In this document: piece by piece, positions 39,667 to 52,650 of the stretch
Layout of the letters: every line of letters starts with the position of its first letter
Numbering within the stretch: the first letter of the stretch is position 1
Assembly (NCBI GenBank): GCA_964057225.1
Contig: OZ059897.1
Location: 19,406,001-19,470,000, forward strand
Direction of reading: 5' to 3'
Length of the DNA: 64,000 nucleotides
Source of the DNA: Auanema rhodensis
Taxonomy: Eukaryota; Nematoda; Chromadorea; Rhabditida; Rhabditidae
Translations under genes and position numbers: made by a program
Notes under the pieces: model-generated
Told to the model about the DNA's origin: nothing
The model's input: only the letters and a program-made list of their open reading frames with translations
Database searches by the model: none

Positions 39667-42600
39667 AGCAAAAAGTAGATGTTTTTAGATTCCTTTTTTC
39701 AAGGCAAAGACGATGGACAATGTTATTCAACGAAAAAATTAATTCTTCAGGGTGAAAATCGAGGATATAAGTGTAAACTTATATCAGTTGATATCTCGGT
39801 GCATTTTTAAGCTAGCGCAAATCTGATAACACAGATCGACGCAGCTTAAAAATCCGCATCGAATGCACTATACTACATTGAGAAACGCTTAATACAAAAA
39901 TTAGTTATGATCGTTTGAAAAATGATGCATTAGTGTATGTTGAGTTTCCATGTACACTCAACATTGCTTCCAAAAACATTTTGACAAAAATTTTTTCGAA
40001 AAATTTCAAAATAATTTAGCAAAAAGTAGATGTTTTTAGATTTCTTTTTTCAAGGCAAAGACGATGGACAATGTTATTCAACGAAAAAATTAATTCTTCT
40101 GGGTGAAAATCGAGGATATAAGTGTAAACATATATATGTTGATATCTCGGTACATTTTTAAGCTAGCGCAAATCTGATAACACAGATCGACGCAGCTTAA
40201 AAATCCGCATCGAATGCACTATACTACATTGAGAAACGCTTAATACAAAAATTAGTTATGATCGATTGAAAAATGATGCATTAGTGTATGTTGAGTTTCC
40301 ATGTACACTCAACATTGCTTCCAAAAACATTTTGACAAAAATTTTTTCGAAAAATTTCAAAATAATTTAGCAAAAAGTAGATGTTTTTAGATTCCTTTTT
40401 TCAAGGCAAAGACGATGGACAATGTTATTCAACGAAAAAATTATTTCTTCAGGGTGAAAATCGAGGATATAAGTGTGAACTTATATCAGTTGATATCTCG
40501 GTACATTTTTAAGCTAGCGCAAATCTGATAACACAGATCGACGCAGCTTAAAAATCCGCATCGAATGCACTATACTACATGGAAGAACGCTTAATACAAA
40601 AATTAGTTATGATCGTTTGAAAAATGATGCATTAGTGTATGTTGAGTTTCCATGTACACTCAACATTGCTTCCAAAAACATTTTGACAAAAATTTTTTCG
40701 AAAAATTTCAAAATAATTTAGCAAAAAGTAGATGTTTTTAGATTCCTTTTTCCAAGGCAAAGACGATGGACAATGTTATTCAACGAAAAAATTAATTCTT
40801 CAGGGTGAAAATCGAGGATATAAGTGTAAACTTATATCAGTTGATATCTCGGTGCATTTTTAAGCTAGCGCAAATCTAATAACACAGATCGACGCAGCTT
40901 AAAAATCCGCATCGAATGCACTATACTACATGGAAGAACGCTTAATACAAAAATTAGTTATGATCGTTTGAAAAATGATGCATTAGTGTATGTTGAGTTT
41001 CCATGTACACTCAACATTGCTTCCAAAAACATTTTGACAAAAATTTTTTCGAAAAATTTTAAAATAATTTAGCAAAAAGTAGATGTTTTTAGATTCCTTT
41101 TTTTAAGGCAAAGACGATGGACAATGTTATTCAACGAAAAAATTAATTCTTCAGGGTGAAAATCGAGGATATAAGTGTGAACTTATATCAGTTGATATCT
41201 CGGTACATTTTTAAGCTAGCGCAAATCTGATAACACAGATCGACGCAGCTTAAAAATCCGCATCGAATGCACTATACTACATGGAAGAACGCTTAATACA
41301 AAAATTAGTTATGATCGTTTGAAAAATGATGCATTAGTGTATGTTGAGTTTCCATGTACACTCAACATTGCTTCCAAAAACATTTTGACAAAAATTTTTT
41401 CGAAAAATTTCAAAATAATTTAGCAAAAAGTAGATGTTTTTAGATTCCTTTTTCCAAGGCAAAGACGATGGACAATGTTATTCAACGAAAAAATTAATTC
41501 TTCAGGGTGAAAATCGAGGATATAAGTGTAAACTTATATCAGTTGATATCTCGGTGCATTTTTAAGCTAGCGCAAATCTAATAACACAGATCGACGCAGC
41601 TTAAAAATCCGCATCGAATGCACTATACTACATTGAGAAACGCTTAATACAAAAATTAGTTATGATCGTTTGAAAAATGATGCATTAGTGTATGTTGAGT
41701 TTCCATGTACACTCAACATTGCTTCCAAAAACATTTTGACAAAAATTTTTTCGAAAAATTTTAAAATAATTTAGCAAAAAGTAGATGTTTTTAGATTCCT
41801 TTTTTTAAGGCAAAGACGACGGACAATGTTATTCAACGAAAAAATTAATTCTTCAGGGTGAAAATCGAGGATATAAGTGTGAACTTATATCAGTTGATAT
41901 CTCGGTACATTTTTAAGCTAGCGCAAATCTGATAACACAGATCGACGCAGCTTAAAAATCCGCATCGAATGCACTATACTACATGGAAGAACGCTTAATA
42001 CAAAAATTAGTTATGATCGTTTGAAAAATGATGCATTAGTGTATGTTGAGTTTCCATGTACACTCAACATTGCTTCCAAAAACATTTTGACAAAAATTTT
42101 TTCGAAAAATTTCAAAATAATTTAGCAAAAAGTAGATGTTTTTAGATTCCTTTTTTCAAGGCAAAGACGATGGACAATGTTATTCAACGAAAAAATTAAT
42201 TCTTCAGGGTGAAAATCGAGGATATAAGTGTAAACTTATATCAGTTGATATCTCGGTGCATTTTTAAGCTAGCGCAAATCTGATAACACAGATCGACGCA
42301 GCTTAAAAATCCGCATCGAATGCACCATACTACATTGAGAAACGCTTAATTTAAAAATTAGTTATGATCGTTTGAAAAATGATGCATTAGTGTATGTTGA
42401 GTTTCCATGTACACTCAACATTGCTTCCAAAAACATTTTGACAAAAATTTTTGCGAAAAATTTCAAAATAATTTAGCAAAAAGTAGATGTTTTTAGATTC
42501 CTTTTTTCAAGGCAAAGACGATGGACAATGTTATTCAACGAAAAAATTAATTCTTCAGGGTGAAAATCGAGGATATAAGTGTAAACTTATATCAGTTGAT

Positions 42601-42825
42601 ATCTCGGTGCATTTTTAAGCTAGCGCAAATCTGATAACACAGATCGACGCAGCTTAAAAATCCGCATCGAATGCACTATACTACATTGAGAAACGCTTAA
42701 TACAAAAATTAGTTATGATCGATTGAAAAATGATGCATTAGTGTATGTTGAGTTTCCATGTACACTCAACATTGCTTCCAAAAACATTTTGACAAAAATT
42801 TTTTCGAAAAATTTCAGAATAATTT

Positions 42826-45631
42826 AGCAAAAAGTAGATGTTTTTAGATTCCTTTTTTCAAGGCAAAGACGATGGACAATGTTATTCAACGAAAAAATTA
42901 ATTCTTCTGGGTGAAAATCGAGGATATAAGTGTAAACATATATATGTTGATATCTCGGTACATTTTTAAGCTAGCGCAAATCTGATAACACAGATCGACG
43001 CAGCTTAAAAATCCGCATCGAATGCACTATACTACATTGAGAAACGCTTAATACAAAAATTAGTTATGATCGATTGAAAAATGATGCATTAGTGTATGTT
43101 GAGTTTCCATGTACACTCAACATTGCTTCCAAAAACATTTTGACAAAAATTTTTTCGAAAAATTTCAAAATAATTTAGCAAAAAGTAGATGTTTTTAGAT
43201 TCCTTTTTTCAAGGCAAAGACGATGGACAATGTTATTCAACGAAAAAATTATTTCTTCAGGGTGAAAATCGAGGATATAAGTGTGAACTTATATCAGTTG
43301 ATATCTCGGTGCATTTTTAAGCTAGCGCAAATCTGATAACACAGATCGACGCAGCTTAAAAATCCGCATCGAATGCACTATACTACATTGAGAAACGCTT
43401 AATACAAAAATTAGTTATGATCGTTTGAAAAATGATGCATTAGTGTATGTTGAGTTTCCATGTACACTCAACATTGCTTCCAAAAACATTTTGACAAAAA
43501 TTTTTTCGAAAAATTTCAAAATAATTTAGCAAAAAGTAGATGTTTTTAGATTTTTTTTTTCAAGGCAAAGACGATGGACGATGTTATTCAACGAAAAAAT
43601 TAATTCTTCAGGGTGAAAATCGAGGATATAAGTGTGAACTTATATCAGTTGATATCTCGGTGCATTTTTAAGCTAGCGCAAATCTGATAACACAGATCGA
43701 CGCAGCTCAAAAATCCGTACGAATGCACTATACTATATTGAGAAACGCTTAATACAAAAATTAGTTATGATCGTTTGAAAAATGATGCATTAGTGTATGT
43801 TGAGTTTCCATGTACACTCAACATTGCTTCCAAAAACATTTTGACAAAAATTTTTTCGAAAAATTTCAAAATAATTTAGCAAAAAGTAGATGTTTTTAGA
43901 TTTTTTTTTTCAAGGCAAAGACGATGGACGATGTTATTCAACGAAAAAATTAATTCTTCAGGGTGAAAATCGAGGATATAAGTGTGAACTTATATCAGTT
44001 GATATCTCGGTGCATTTTTAAGCTAGCGCAAATCTGATAACACAGATCGACGCAGCTTAAAAATCCGCATCGAATGCACTATACTACATTGAGAAACGCT
44101 TGATACAAAAATTAGTTATGATCGTTTGAAAAATGATGCATTAGTGTATGTTGAGTTTCCATGTACACTCAACATTGCTTCCAAAAACATTTTGACAAAA
44201 ATTTTTTCGAAAAATTTCAAGATAATTTAGCAAAAAGTAGATGTTTTTAGATTCCTTTTTTCAAGGCAAAGACGATGGACAATGTTATTCAACGAAAAAA
44301 TTAATTCTTCTGGGTGAAAATCGAGGATATAAGTGTAAACATATATATGTTGATATCTCGGTACATTTTTAAGCTAGCGCAAATCTGATAACACAGATCG
44401 ACGCAGCTTAAAAATCCGCATCGAATGCACTATACTACATTGAGAAACGTTTAATACAAAAATTAGTTATGATCGATTGAAAAATGATGCATTAGTGTAT
44501 GTTGAGTTTCCATGTACACTCAACATTGCTTCCAAAAACATTTTGACAAAAATTTTTTCGAAAAATTTCAAAATAATTTAGCAAAAAGTAGATGTTTTTA
44601 GATTCTTTTTTTCAAGGCAAAGACGATGGACAATGTTATTCAACGAAAAAATTATTTCTTCAGGGTGAAAATCGAGGATATAAGTGTGAACTTATATCAG
44701 TTGATATCTCGGTGCATTTTTAAGCTAGCGCAAATCTGATAACACAGATCGACGCAGCTTAAAAATCCGCATCGAATGCACTATACTACATTGAGAAACG
44801 CTTAATACAAAAATTAGTTATGATCGTTTGAAAAATGATGCATTAGTGTATGTTGAGTTTCCATGTACACTCAACATTGCTTCCAAAAACATTTTGACAA
44901 AAATTTTTTCGAAAAATTTCAAAATAATTTAGCAAAAAGTAGATGTTTTTAGATTCCTTTTTTCAAGGCAAAGACGATGGACGATGTTATTCAACGAAAA
45001 AATTAATTCTTCAGGGTGAAAATCGAGGATATAAGTGTGAACTTATATCAGTTGATATCTCGGTGCATTTTTAAGCTAGCGCAAATCTGATAACACAGAT
45101 CGACGCAGCTCAAAAATCCGTACGAATGCACTATACTATATTGAGAAACGCTTAATACAAAAATTAGTTATGATCGTTTGAAAAATGATGCATTAGTGTA
45201 TGTTGAGTTTCCATGTACACTCAACATTGCTTCCAAAAACATTTTGACAAAAATTTTTTCGAAAAATTTCAAAATAATTTAGCAAAAAGTAGATGTTTTT
45301 AGATTCCTTTTTTCAAGGCAAAGACGATGGACGATGTTATTCAACGAAAAAATTAATTCTTCAGGGTGAAAATCGAGGATATAAGTGTGACCTTATATCA
45401 GTTGATATCTCGGTGCATTTTTAAGCTAGCGCAAATCTGATAACACAGATCGACGCAGCTTAAAAATCCGCATCGAATGCACTATACTACATTGAGAAAC
45501 GCTTAATACAAAAATTAGTTATGATCGATTGAAAAATGATGCATTAGTGTATGTTGAGTTTCCATGTACACTCAACATTGCTTCCAAAAACATTTTGACA
45601 AAAATTTTTTCGAAAAATTTCAAAATAATTT
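42826..45631. repeat. Tandem four-unit duplication, units 123-126 and 127-130
   Basis: Order in each copy: A83T/ACATATATATG; T76 with T or C129 and G135; G53 with GCTCAAAAA and the CCGTACG deletion; G53. Copy 1 is 42826-44228 and copy 2 is 44229-45631, each 1403 bp because of one 350 bp unit. Unit 131 (45632) begins like a third copy, so a still longer series may have been present. Confidence 0.85.
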
Positions 45632-45643
45632 AGCAAAAAGTAG

Positions 45644-45856
45644 ATGTTTTTAGATTCCTTTTTTCAAGGCAAAGACGATGGACAATGTTATTCAACGAAA
45701 AAATTAATTCTTTTGGGTGAAAATCGAGGATATAAGTGTAAACATATATATGTTGATATCTCGGTGCATTTTTACGCTAGCGCAAATTTGATAACACAGA
45801 TCGACGCAGCTCAAAAATCCGTACGAATGCACTATACTATATTGAGAAACGCTTAA
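45644..45856 (+). CDS. 70-codon open frame in hybrid monomer 131; doubtful coding, unrecognised
   Basis: The frame starts at the ATG found in every unit (unit base 13) and runs 70 codons to TAA. It exceeds the usual 43 codons because two stops are absent in this one unit: TTTTAAGCT is TTTTACGCT, and GCTTAAAAA is GCTCAAAAA. A one-base deletion (CCGTACG) then sets the downstream reading. The left half resembles the A83T subtype (40018, 42826, 44229) and the right half the TCAAAAA subtype (43528, 44931), so the unit looks like a recombinant. The predicted product starts MFLDSFFQGK and ends TILRNA, is basic, has two cysteines, and has no signal peptide, membrane segment or domain I recognise. TAG lies directly upstream. 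Chance opening by recombination is likely; retention of an ancestral coding form is the interesting alternative. Confidence 0.2.
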   Translation: MFLDSFFQGKDDGQCYSTKKLILLGENRGYKCKHIYVDISVHFYASANLITQIDAAQKSVRMHYTILRNA

Positions 45857-45981
45857 TACAAAAATTAGTTATGATCGTTTGAAAAATGATGCATTAGTGT
45901 ATGTTGAGTTTCCATGTACACTCAACACTGCTTCCAAAAACATTTTGACAAAAATTTTTTCGAAAAATTTCAAAATAATTT

Positions 45982-48900
45982 AGCAAAAAGTAGATGTTTT
46001 TAGAATCCTTTTTTCAAGGCAAAGACGATGGACAATGTTATTCAACGAAAAAATTATTTCTTCAGGGTGAAAATCGAAGATATAAGTGTGAACTTATATC
46101 AGTTGATATCTCGGTGCATTTTTAAGCTAGCGCAAATCTGATAACACAGATCGACGCAGCTTAAAAATCCGCATCGAATGCACTATATTACATTGAAAAA
46201 CGCTTAATACAAAAATTAGTTATGATCGTTTGAAAAATGATGCATTAGTGTATGTTGAGTTTCCATGTACACTCAACATTGCTTCCAAAAACATTTTGAC
46301 AAAAATTTTTTCGAAAAATTTCAAAATAATTTAGCAAAAAGTAGATGTTTTTAGATTCCATTTTTCAAGGCAAAGACGATAGACAATGTTATTCAACAAA
46401 AAAGTTAATTCTTCAGGGTGAAAATCGAGGATATAAGTGTGAACTTATATCAGTTGATATCTCGGTGCATTTTTAAGCTAGCGCAAATCTGATAACACAG
46501 ATCGACGCAGCTTAAAAATCCGCATCGAATGCACTATACTACATTGAAAAACGCTTAATACAAAAATTAGTTATGATCGTTTGAAAAATGATGCATTAGT
46601 GTATGTTGAGTTTCCATGTACACTCAACACTGCTTCCAAAAACATTTTGACAAAAATTTTTTCGAAAAATTTCAAAATAATTTAGCAAAAAGTAGATGTT
46701 TTTAGATTTCATTTTTCAAGGCAAAGACGATAGACAATGTTATTCAACGAAAAAATTAATTCTTCAGGGTGAAAATCGAGGATATAAGTGTGAACTTATA
46801 TCAGTTGATATCTCGGTGCATTTTTAAGCTAGCGCAAATCTGATAACACAGATCGACGCAGCTTAAAAATCCGCATCGAATGCACTATATTACATTGAAA
46901 AACGCTTAATACAAAAATTAGTTATGATCGTTTGAAAAATGATGCATTAGTGTATGTTGAGTTTCCATGTACACTCAACATTGCTTCCAAAAACATTTTG
47001 ACAAAAATTTTTTCGGAAAATTTCAAAATAATTTAGCAAAAAGTAAATGTTTTTAAATTCCTTTTTTCAAGGCAAAGACGATGGACAATGTTATTCAACG
47101 AAAAAATTAATTCTTCAGGGTTAAAATCGAGGATATAAGTGTGAACTTATATCAGTTGATATCTCGGTGCATTTTTAAGCTAGCGCAAATCTGATAACAC
47201 AGATCGACGCAGCTTAAAAATCCGCATCGAATGCACTATACTACATTGAAAAACGCTTAATACAAAAATTAGTTATGATCGTTTGAAAAATGATGCATTA
47301 GTGTATGTTGAGTTTCCATGTACACTCAACACTGCTTCCAAAAACATTTTGACAAAAATTTTTTCGAAAAATTTCAAAATAATTTAGCAAAAAGTAGATG
47401 TTTTTAGAATCCTTTTTTCAAGGCAAAGACGATGGACAATGTTATTCAACGAAAAAATTATTTCTTCAGGGTGAAAATCGAGGATATAAGTGTGAACTTA
47501 TATCAGTTGATATCTCGGTGCATTTTTAAGCTAGCGCAAATCTGATAACACAGATCGACGCAGCTTAAAAATCCGCATCGAATGCACTATACTACATTGA
47601 AAAACGCTTGATACAAAAATTAGTTATGATCGTTTGAAAAATGATGCATTAGTGTATGTTGAGTTTCCATGTACACTCAACATTGCTTCCAAAAACATTT
47701 TGACAAAAATTTTTTCGAAAAATTTCAAAATAATTTAGCGAAAAGTAGATGTTTTTAGATTCGATTTTTCAAGGCAAAGACGATGGACAATGTTATTCAA
47801 CGAAAAAATTATTTCTTCAGGGTGAAAATCGAGGATATAAGTGTGAACTTATATCAGTTGATATCTCGGTGCATTTTTAAGCTAGCGCAAATCTGATAAC
47901 ACAGATCGACGCAGCTTAAAAATCCGCATCGAATGCACTATACTACATTGAAAAACGCTTGATACAAAAATTAGTTATGATCGTTTGAAAAATGATGCAT
48001 TAGTGTATGTTGAGTTTCCATGTACACTCAACATTGCTTCCAAAAACATTTTGACAAAAATTTTTTCGAAAAATTTCAAAATAATTTAGCGAAAAGTAGA
48101 TGTTTTTAGATTCGATTTTTCAAGGCAAAGACGATGGACAATGTTATTCAACGAAAAAATTATTTCTTCAGGGTGAAAATCGAGGATATAAGTGTGAACT
48201 TATATCAGTTGATATCTCGGTGCATTTTTAAGCTAGCGCAAATCTGATAACACAGATCGACGCAGCTTAAAAATCCGCATCGAATGCACTATATTACATT
48301 GAAAAACGCTTAATACAAAAATTAGTTATGATCGTTTGAAAAATGATGCATTAGTGTATGTTGAGTTTCCATGTACACTCAACATTGCTTCCAAAAACAT
48401 TTTGACAAAAATTTTTTCGAAAAATTTCAAAATAATTTAGCAAAAAGTAGATGTTTTTAGATTCCTTTTTTCAAGGCAAAGACGATGGACAATGTTATTC
48501 AACGAGAAAATTAATTCTTCAGGGTGAAAATCGAGGATATAAGTGTGAACTTATATCAGTTGATATCTCGGTGCATTTTTAAGCTAGCGCAAATCTGATA
48601 ACACAGATCGACGCAGCTTAAAAATCCGCATCGAATGCACTATACTACATTGAGAAAAGCTTAATACAAAAATTAGTTATAATCGTTTGAAAAATGATGC
48701 ATTAGTGTATGTTGAGTTTCCATGTACACTCAACATTGCTTCCAAAAACATTTTGACAAAAATTTTTTCGAAAAATTTCAAAATAATTTAGCAAAAAGTA
48801 GATGTTTTTAGATTCCATTTTTCAAGGCAAAGACGATAGACAATGTTATTCAACAAAAAAGTTAATTCTTCAGGGTGAAAATCGAGGATATAAGTGTGAA

Positions 48901-51900
48901 CTTATATCAGTTGATATCTCGGTGCATTTTTAAGCTAGCGCAAATCTGATAACACAGATCGACGCAGCTTAAAAATCCGCATCGAATGCACTATACTACA
49001 TTGAAAAACGCTTAATACAAAAATTAGTTATGATCGTTTGAAAAATGATGCATTAGTGTATGTTGAGTTTCCATGTACACTCAACACTGCTTCCAAAAAC
49101 ATTTTGACAAAAATTTTTTCGAAAAATTTCAAAATAATTTAGCAAAAAGTAGATGTTTTTAGAATCCTTTTTTCAAGGCAAAGACGATGGACAATGTTAT
49201 TCAACGAAAAAATTATTTCTTCAGGGTGAAAATCGAAGATATAAGTGTGAACTTATATCAGTTGATATCTCGGTGCATTTTTAAGCTAGCGCAAATCTGA
49301 TAACACAGATCGACGCAGCTTAAAAATCCGCATCGAATGCACTATACTACATTGAGAAAAGCTTAATACAAAAATTAGTTATGATCGTTTGAAAAATGAT
49401 GCATTAGTGTATGTTGAGTTTCCATGTACACTCAACATTGCTTCCAAAAACATTTTGACAAAAATTTTTTCGAAAAATTTCAAAATAATTTAGCGAAAAG
49501 TAGATGTTTTTAGATTCGATTTTTCAAGGCAAAGACGATGGACAATGTTATTCAACGAAAAAATTATTTCTTCAGGGTGAAAATCGAGGATATAAGTGTG
49601 AACTTATATCAGTTGATATCTCGGTGCATTTTTAAGCTAGCGCAAATCTGATAACACAGATCGACGCAGCTTAAAAATCCGCATCGAATGCACTATATTA
49701 CATTGAAAAACGCTTAATACAAAAATTAGTTATGATCGTTTGAAAAATGATGCATTAGTGTATGTTGAGTTTCCATGTACACTCAACATTGCTTCCAAAA
49801 ACATTTTGACAAAAATTTTTTCGAAAAATTTCAAAATAATTTAGCAAAAAGTAGATGTTTTTAGATTCCTTTTTTCAAGGCAAAGACGATGGACAATGTT
49901 ATTCAACGAGAAAATTAATTCTTCAGGGTGAAAATCGAGGATATAAGTGTGAACTTATATCAGTTGATATCTCGGTGCATTTTTAAGCTAGCGCAAATCT
50001 GATAACACAGATCGACGCAGCTTAAAAATCCGCATCGAATGCACTATACTACATTGAGAAAAGCTTAATACAAAAATTAGTTATGATCGTTAGAAAAATG
50101 ATGCATTAGTGTATGTTGAGTTTCCATGTACACTCAACATTGCTTCCAAAAACATTTTGACAAAAATTTTTTCGAAAAATTTCAAAATAATTTACCAAAA
50201 AGTAGATGTTTTTAGATTCCATTTTTCAAGGCAAAGACGATAGACAATGTTATTCAACGAAAAAGTTAATTCTTCAGGGTGAAAATCGAGGATATAAGTG
50301 TGAACTTATATCAGTTGATATCTCGGTGCATTTTTAAGCTAGCGCAAATCTGATAACACAGATCGACGCAGCTTAAAAATCCGCATCGAATGCACTATAT
50401 TACATTGAAAAACGCTTAATACAAAAATTAGTTATGATCGTTTGAAAAATGATGCATTAGTGTATGTTGAGTTTCCATGTACACTCAACATTGCTTCCAA
50501 AAACATTTTGACAAAAATTTTTTCGGAAAATTTCAAAATAATTTAGCAAAAAGTAAATGTTTTTAAATTCCTTTTTTCAAGGCAAAGACGATGGACAATG
50601 TTATTCAACGAAAAAATTAATTCTTCAGGGTTAAAATCGAGGATATAAGTGTGAACTTATATCAGTTGATATCTCGGTGCATTTTTAAGCTAGCGCAAAT
50701 CTGATAACACAGATCGACGCAGCTTAAAAATCCGCATCGAATGCACTATATTACATTGAGAAACACTTGATACAAAAATTAGTTATGATCGTTTGAAAAA
50801 TGATGCATTAGTGTATGTTGAGTTTCCATGTACACTCAACATTGCTTCCAAAAACATTTTGACAAAAATTTTTTCGAAAAATTTCAAAATAATTTAGCGA
50901 AAAGTAGATGTTTTTAGATTCCTTTTTTCAAGGCAAAGACGATGGACAATGTTATTCAACGAAAAAATTATTTCTTCAGGGTGAAAATCGAGGATATAAG
51001 TGTGAACTTATATCAGTTGATATCTCGGTGCATTTTTAAGCTAGCGCAAATCTGATAACACAGATCGACGCAGCTTAAAAATCCGCATCGAATGCACTAT
51101 ACTACATTGAAAAACGCTTAATACAAAAATTAGTTATGATCGTTTGAAAAATGATGCATTAGTGTATGTTGAGTTTCCATGTACACTCAACACTGCTTCC
51201 AAAAACATTTTGACAAAAATTTTTTCGAAAAATTTCAAAATAATTTAGCAAAAAGTAGATGTTTTTAGAATCCTTTTTTCAAGGCAAAGACGATGGACAA
51301 TGTTATTCAACGAAAAAATTATTTCTTCAGGGTGAAAATCGAGGATATAAGTGTGAACTTATATCAGTTGATATCTCGGTGCATTTTTAAGCTAGCGCAA
51401 ATCTGATAACACAGATCGACGCAGCTTAAAAATCCGCATCGAATGCACTATACTACATTGAAAAACGCTTGATACAAAAATTAGTTATGATCGTTTGAAA
51501 AATGATGCATTAGTGTATGTTGAGTTTCCATGTACACTCAACATTGCTTCCAAAAACATTTTGACAAAAATTTTTTCGAAAAATTTCAAAATAATTTAGC
51601 GAAAAGTAGATGTTTTTAGATTCGATTTTTCAAGGCAAAGACGATGGACAATGTTATTCAACGAAAAAATTATTTCTTCAGGGTGAAAATCGAGGATATA
51701 AGTGTGAACTTATATCAGTTGATATCTCGGTGCATTTTTAAGCTAGCGCAAATCTGATAACACAGATCGACGCAGCTTAAAAATCCGCATCGAATGCACT
51801 ATATTACATTGAAAAACGCTTAATACAAAAATTAGTTATGATCGTTTGAAAAATGATGCATTAGTGTATGTTGAGTTTCCATGTACACTCAACATTGCTT

Positions 51901-52650
51901 CCAAAAACATTTTGACAAAAATTTTTTCGAAAAATTTCAAAATAATTTACCAAAAAGTAGATGTTTTTAGATTCCATTTTTCAAGGCAAAGACGATAGAC
52001 AATGTTATTCAACGAAAAAGTTAATTCTTCAGGGTGAAAATCGAGGATATAAGTGTGAACTTATATCAGTTGATATCTCGGTGCATTTTTAAGCTAGCGC
52101 AAATCTGATAACACAGATCGACGCAGCTTAAAAATCCGCATCGAATGCACTATATTACATTGAAAAACGCTTAATACAAAAATTAGTTATGATCGTTTGA
52201 AAAATGATGCATTAGTGTATGTTGAGTTTCCATGTACACTCAACATTGCTTCCAAAAACATTTTGACAAAAATTTTTTCGGAAAATTTCAAAATAATTTA
52301 GCAAAAAGTAAATGTTTTTAAATTCCTTTTTTCAAGGCAAAGACGATGGACAATGTTATTCAACGAAAAAATTAATTCTTCAGGGTTAAAATCGAGGATA
52401 TAAGTGTGAACTTATATCAGTTGATATCTCGGTGCATTTTTAAGCTAGCGCAAATCTGATAACACAGATCGACGCAGCTTAAAAATCCGCATCGAATGCA
52501 CTATATTACATTGAGAAACACTTGATACAAAAATTAGTTATGATCGTTTGAAAAATGATGCATTAGTGTATGTTGAGTTTCCATGTACACTCAACATTGC
52601 TTCCAAAAACATTTTGACAAAAATTTTTTCGAAAAATTTCAAAATAATTT
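45982..52650. repeat. Zone 6a, units 132-150: new subfamily, mixed order
   Basis: From 45982 the units are G109/G135 throughout and show variants rare or absent to the left: TTCCATTTTT (T28A), TTCGATTTTT (C27G with T28A) usually with AGCGAAAAG, AGAATCC, GACGATAGAC (G49A), TTGAAAAACG (G216A), GAGAAAAGC (C220A), TATATTACA (C207T), ACACTTGATA, TTCGGAAAA (A333G) and CAACACTG. A135, A129 and the TGGAAG tail disappear. Units 133 and 140 (46333, 48790) match across seven units, and 136 and 147 (47386, 51247) across eleven. Confidence 0.85.
49843..50895. repeat. Three-unit block with a distant copy at 62474 (units 143-145)
   Basis: Unit 143 has CAACGAGAAAA, GAGAAAAGC and CGTTAGAAA; unit 144 has ACCAAAAAG, GATAGAC and TTCGGAAAA; unit 145 has GTAAATG, GGGTTAAAA and ACACTTGATA. 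The same three in the same order are units 179-181 at 62474-63526, about 12.6 kb away. The pair 144-145 alone also recurs at 51949-52650 and 53001-53702. Confidence 0.85.

Larger units (their letters stand above)
29839..40017. repeat. Zone 4, units 86-114: roughly alternating two-unit pattern
   Basis: One partner has C34T, G109, A135, the TGGAAG tail and sometimes C341A. The other has A109, G135, often T203C (GCACCATAC) and an AATTTAAAA or AATTTGAAA tail, or G149T (GCTATCG). They alternate for long stretches, giving a loose 702 bp period. Single T76/A129 units are inserted at regular places. Longer duplications lie on top of this pattern (31594-36507 and 37912-39666). Confidence 0.75.
40018..45981. 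repeat. Zone 5, units 115-131: transitional zone with A83T and TCAAAAA subtypes
   Basis: Units at 40018, 42826 and 44229 share TTCTGGGTG (A83T) and AAACATATATATG, and unit 131 (45632) has a related TTTTGGGTG form. Units at 43528, 44931 and 45632 share GCTCAAAAA (T181C), a one-base deletion giving CCGTACG, and ACTATATTG. G53 returns in units at 43528, 43878, 44931 and 45281. A two-unit duplication lies at 40720-42123 (units 117-118 and 119-120, shared TTTTTCCAAGG and TCTAATA). A four-unit duplication covers 42826-45631. Confidence 0.8.
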
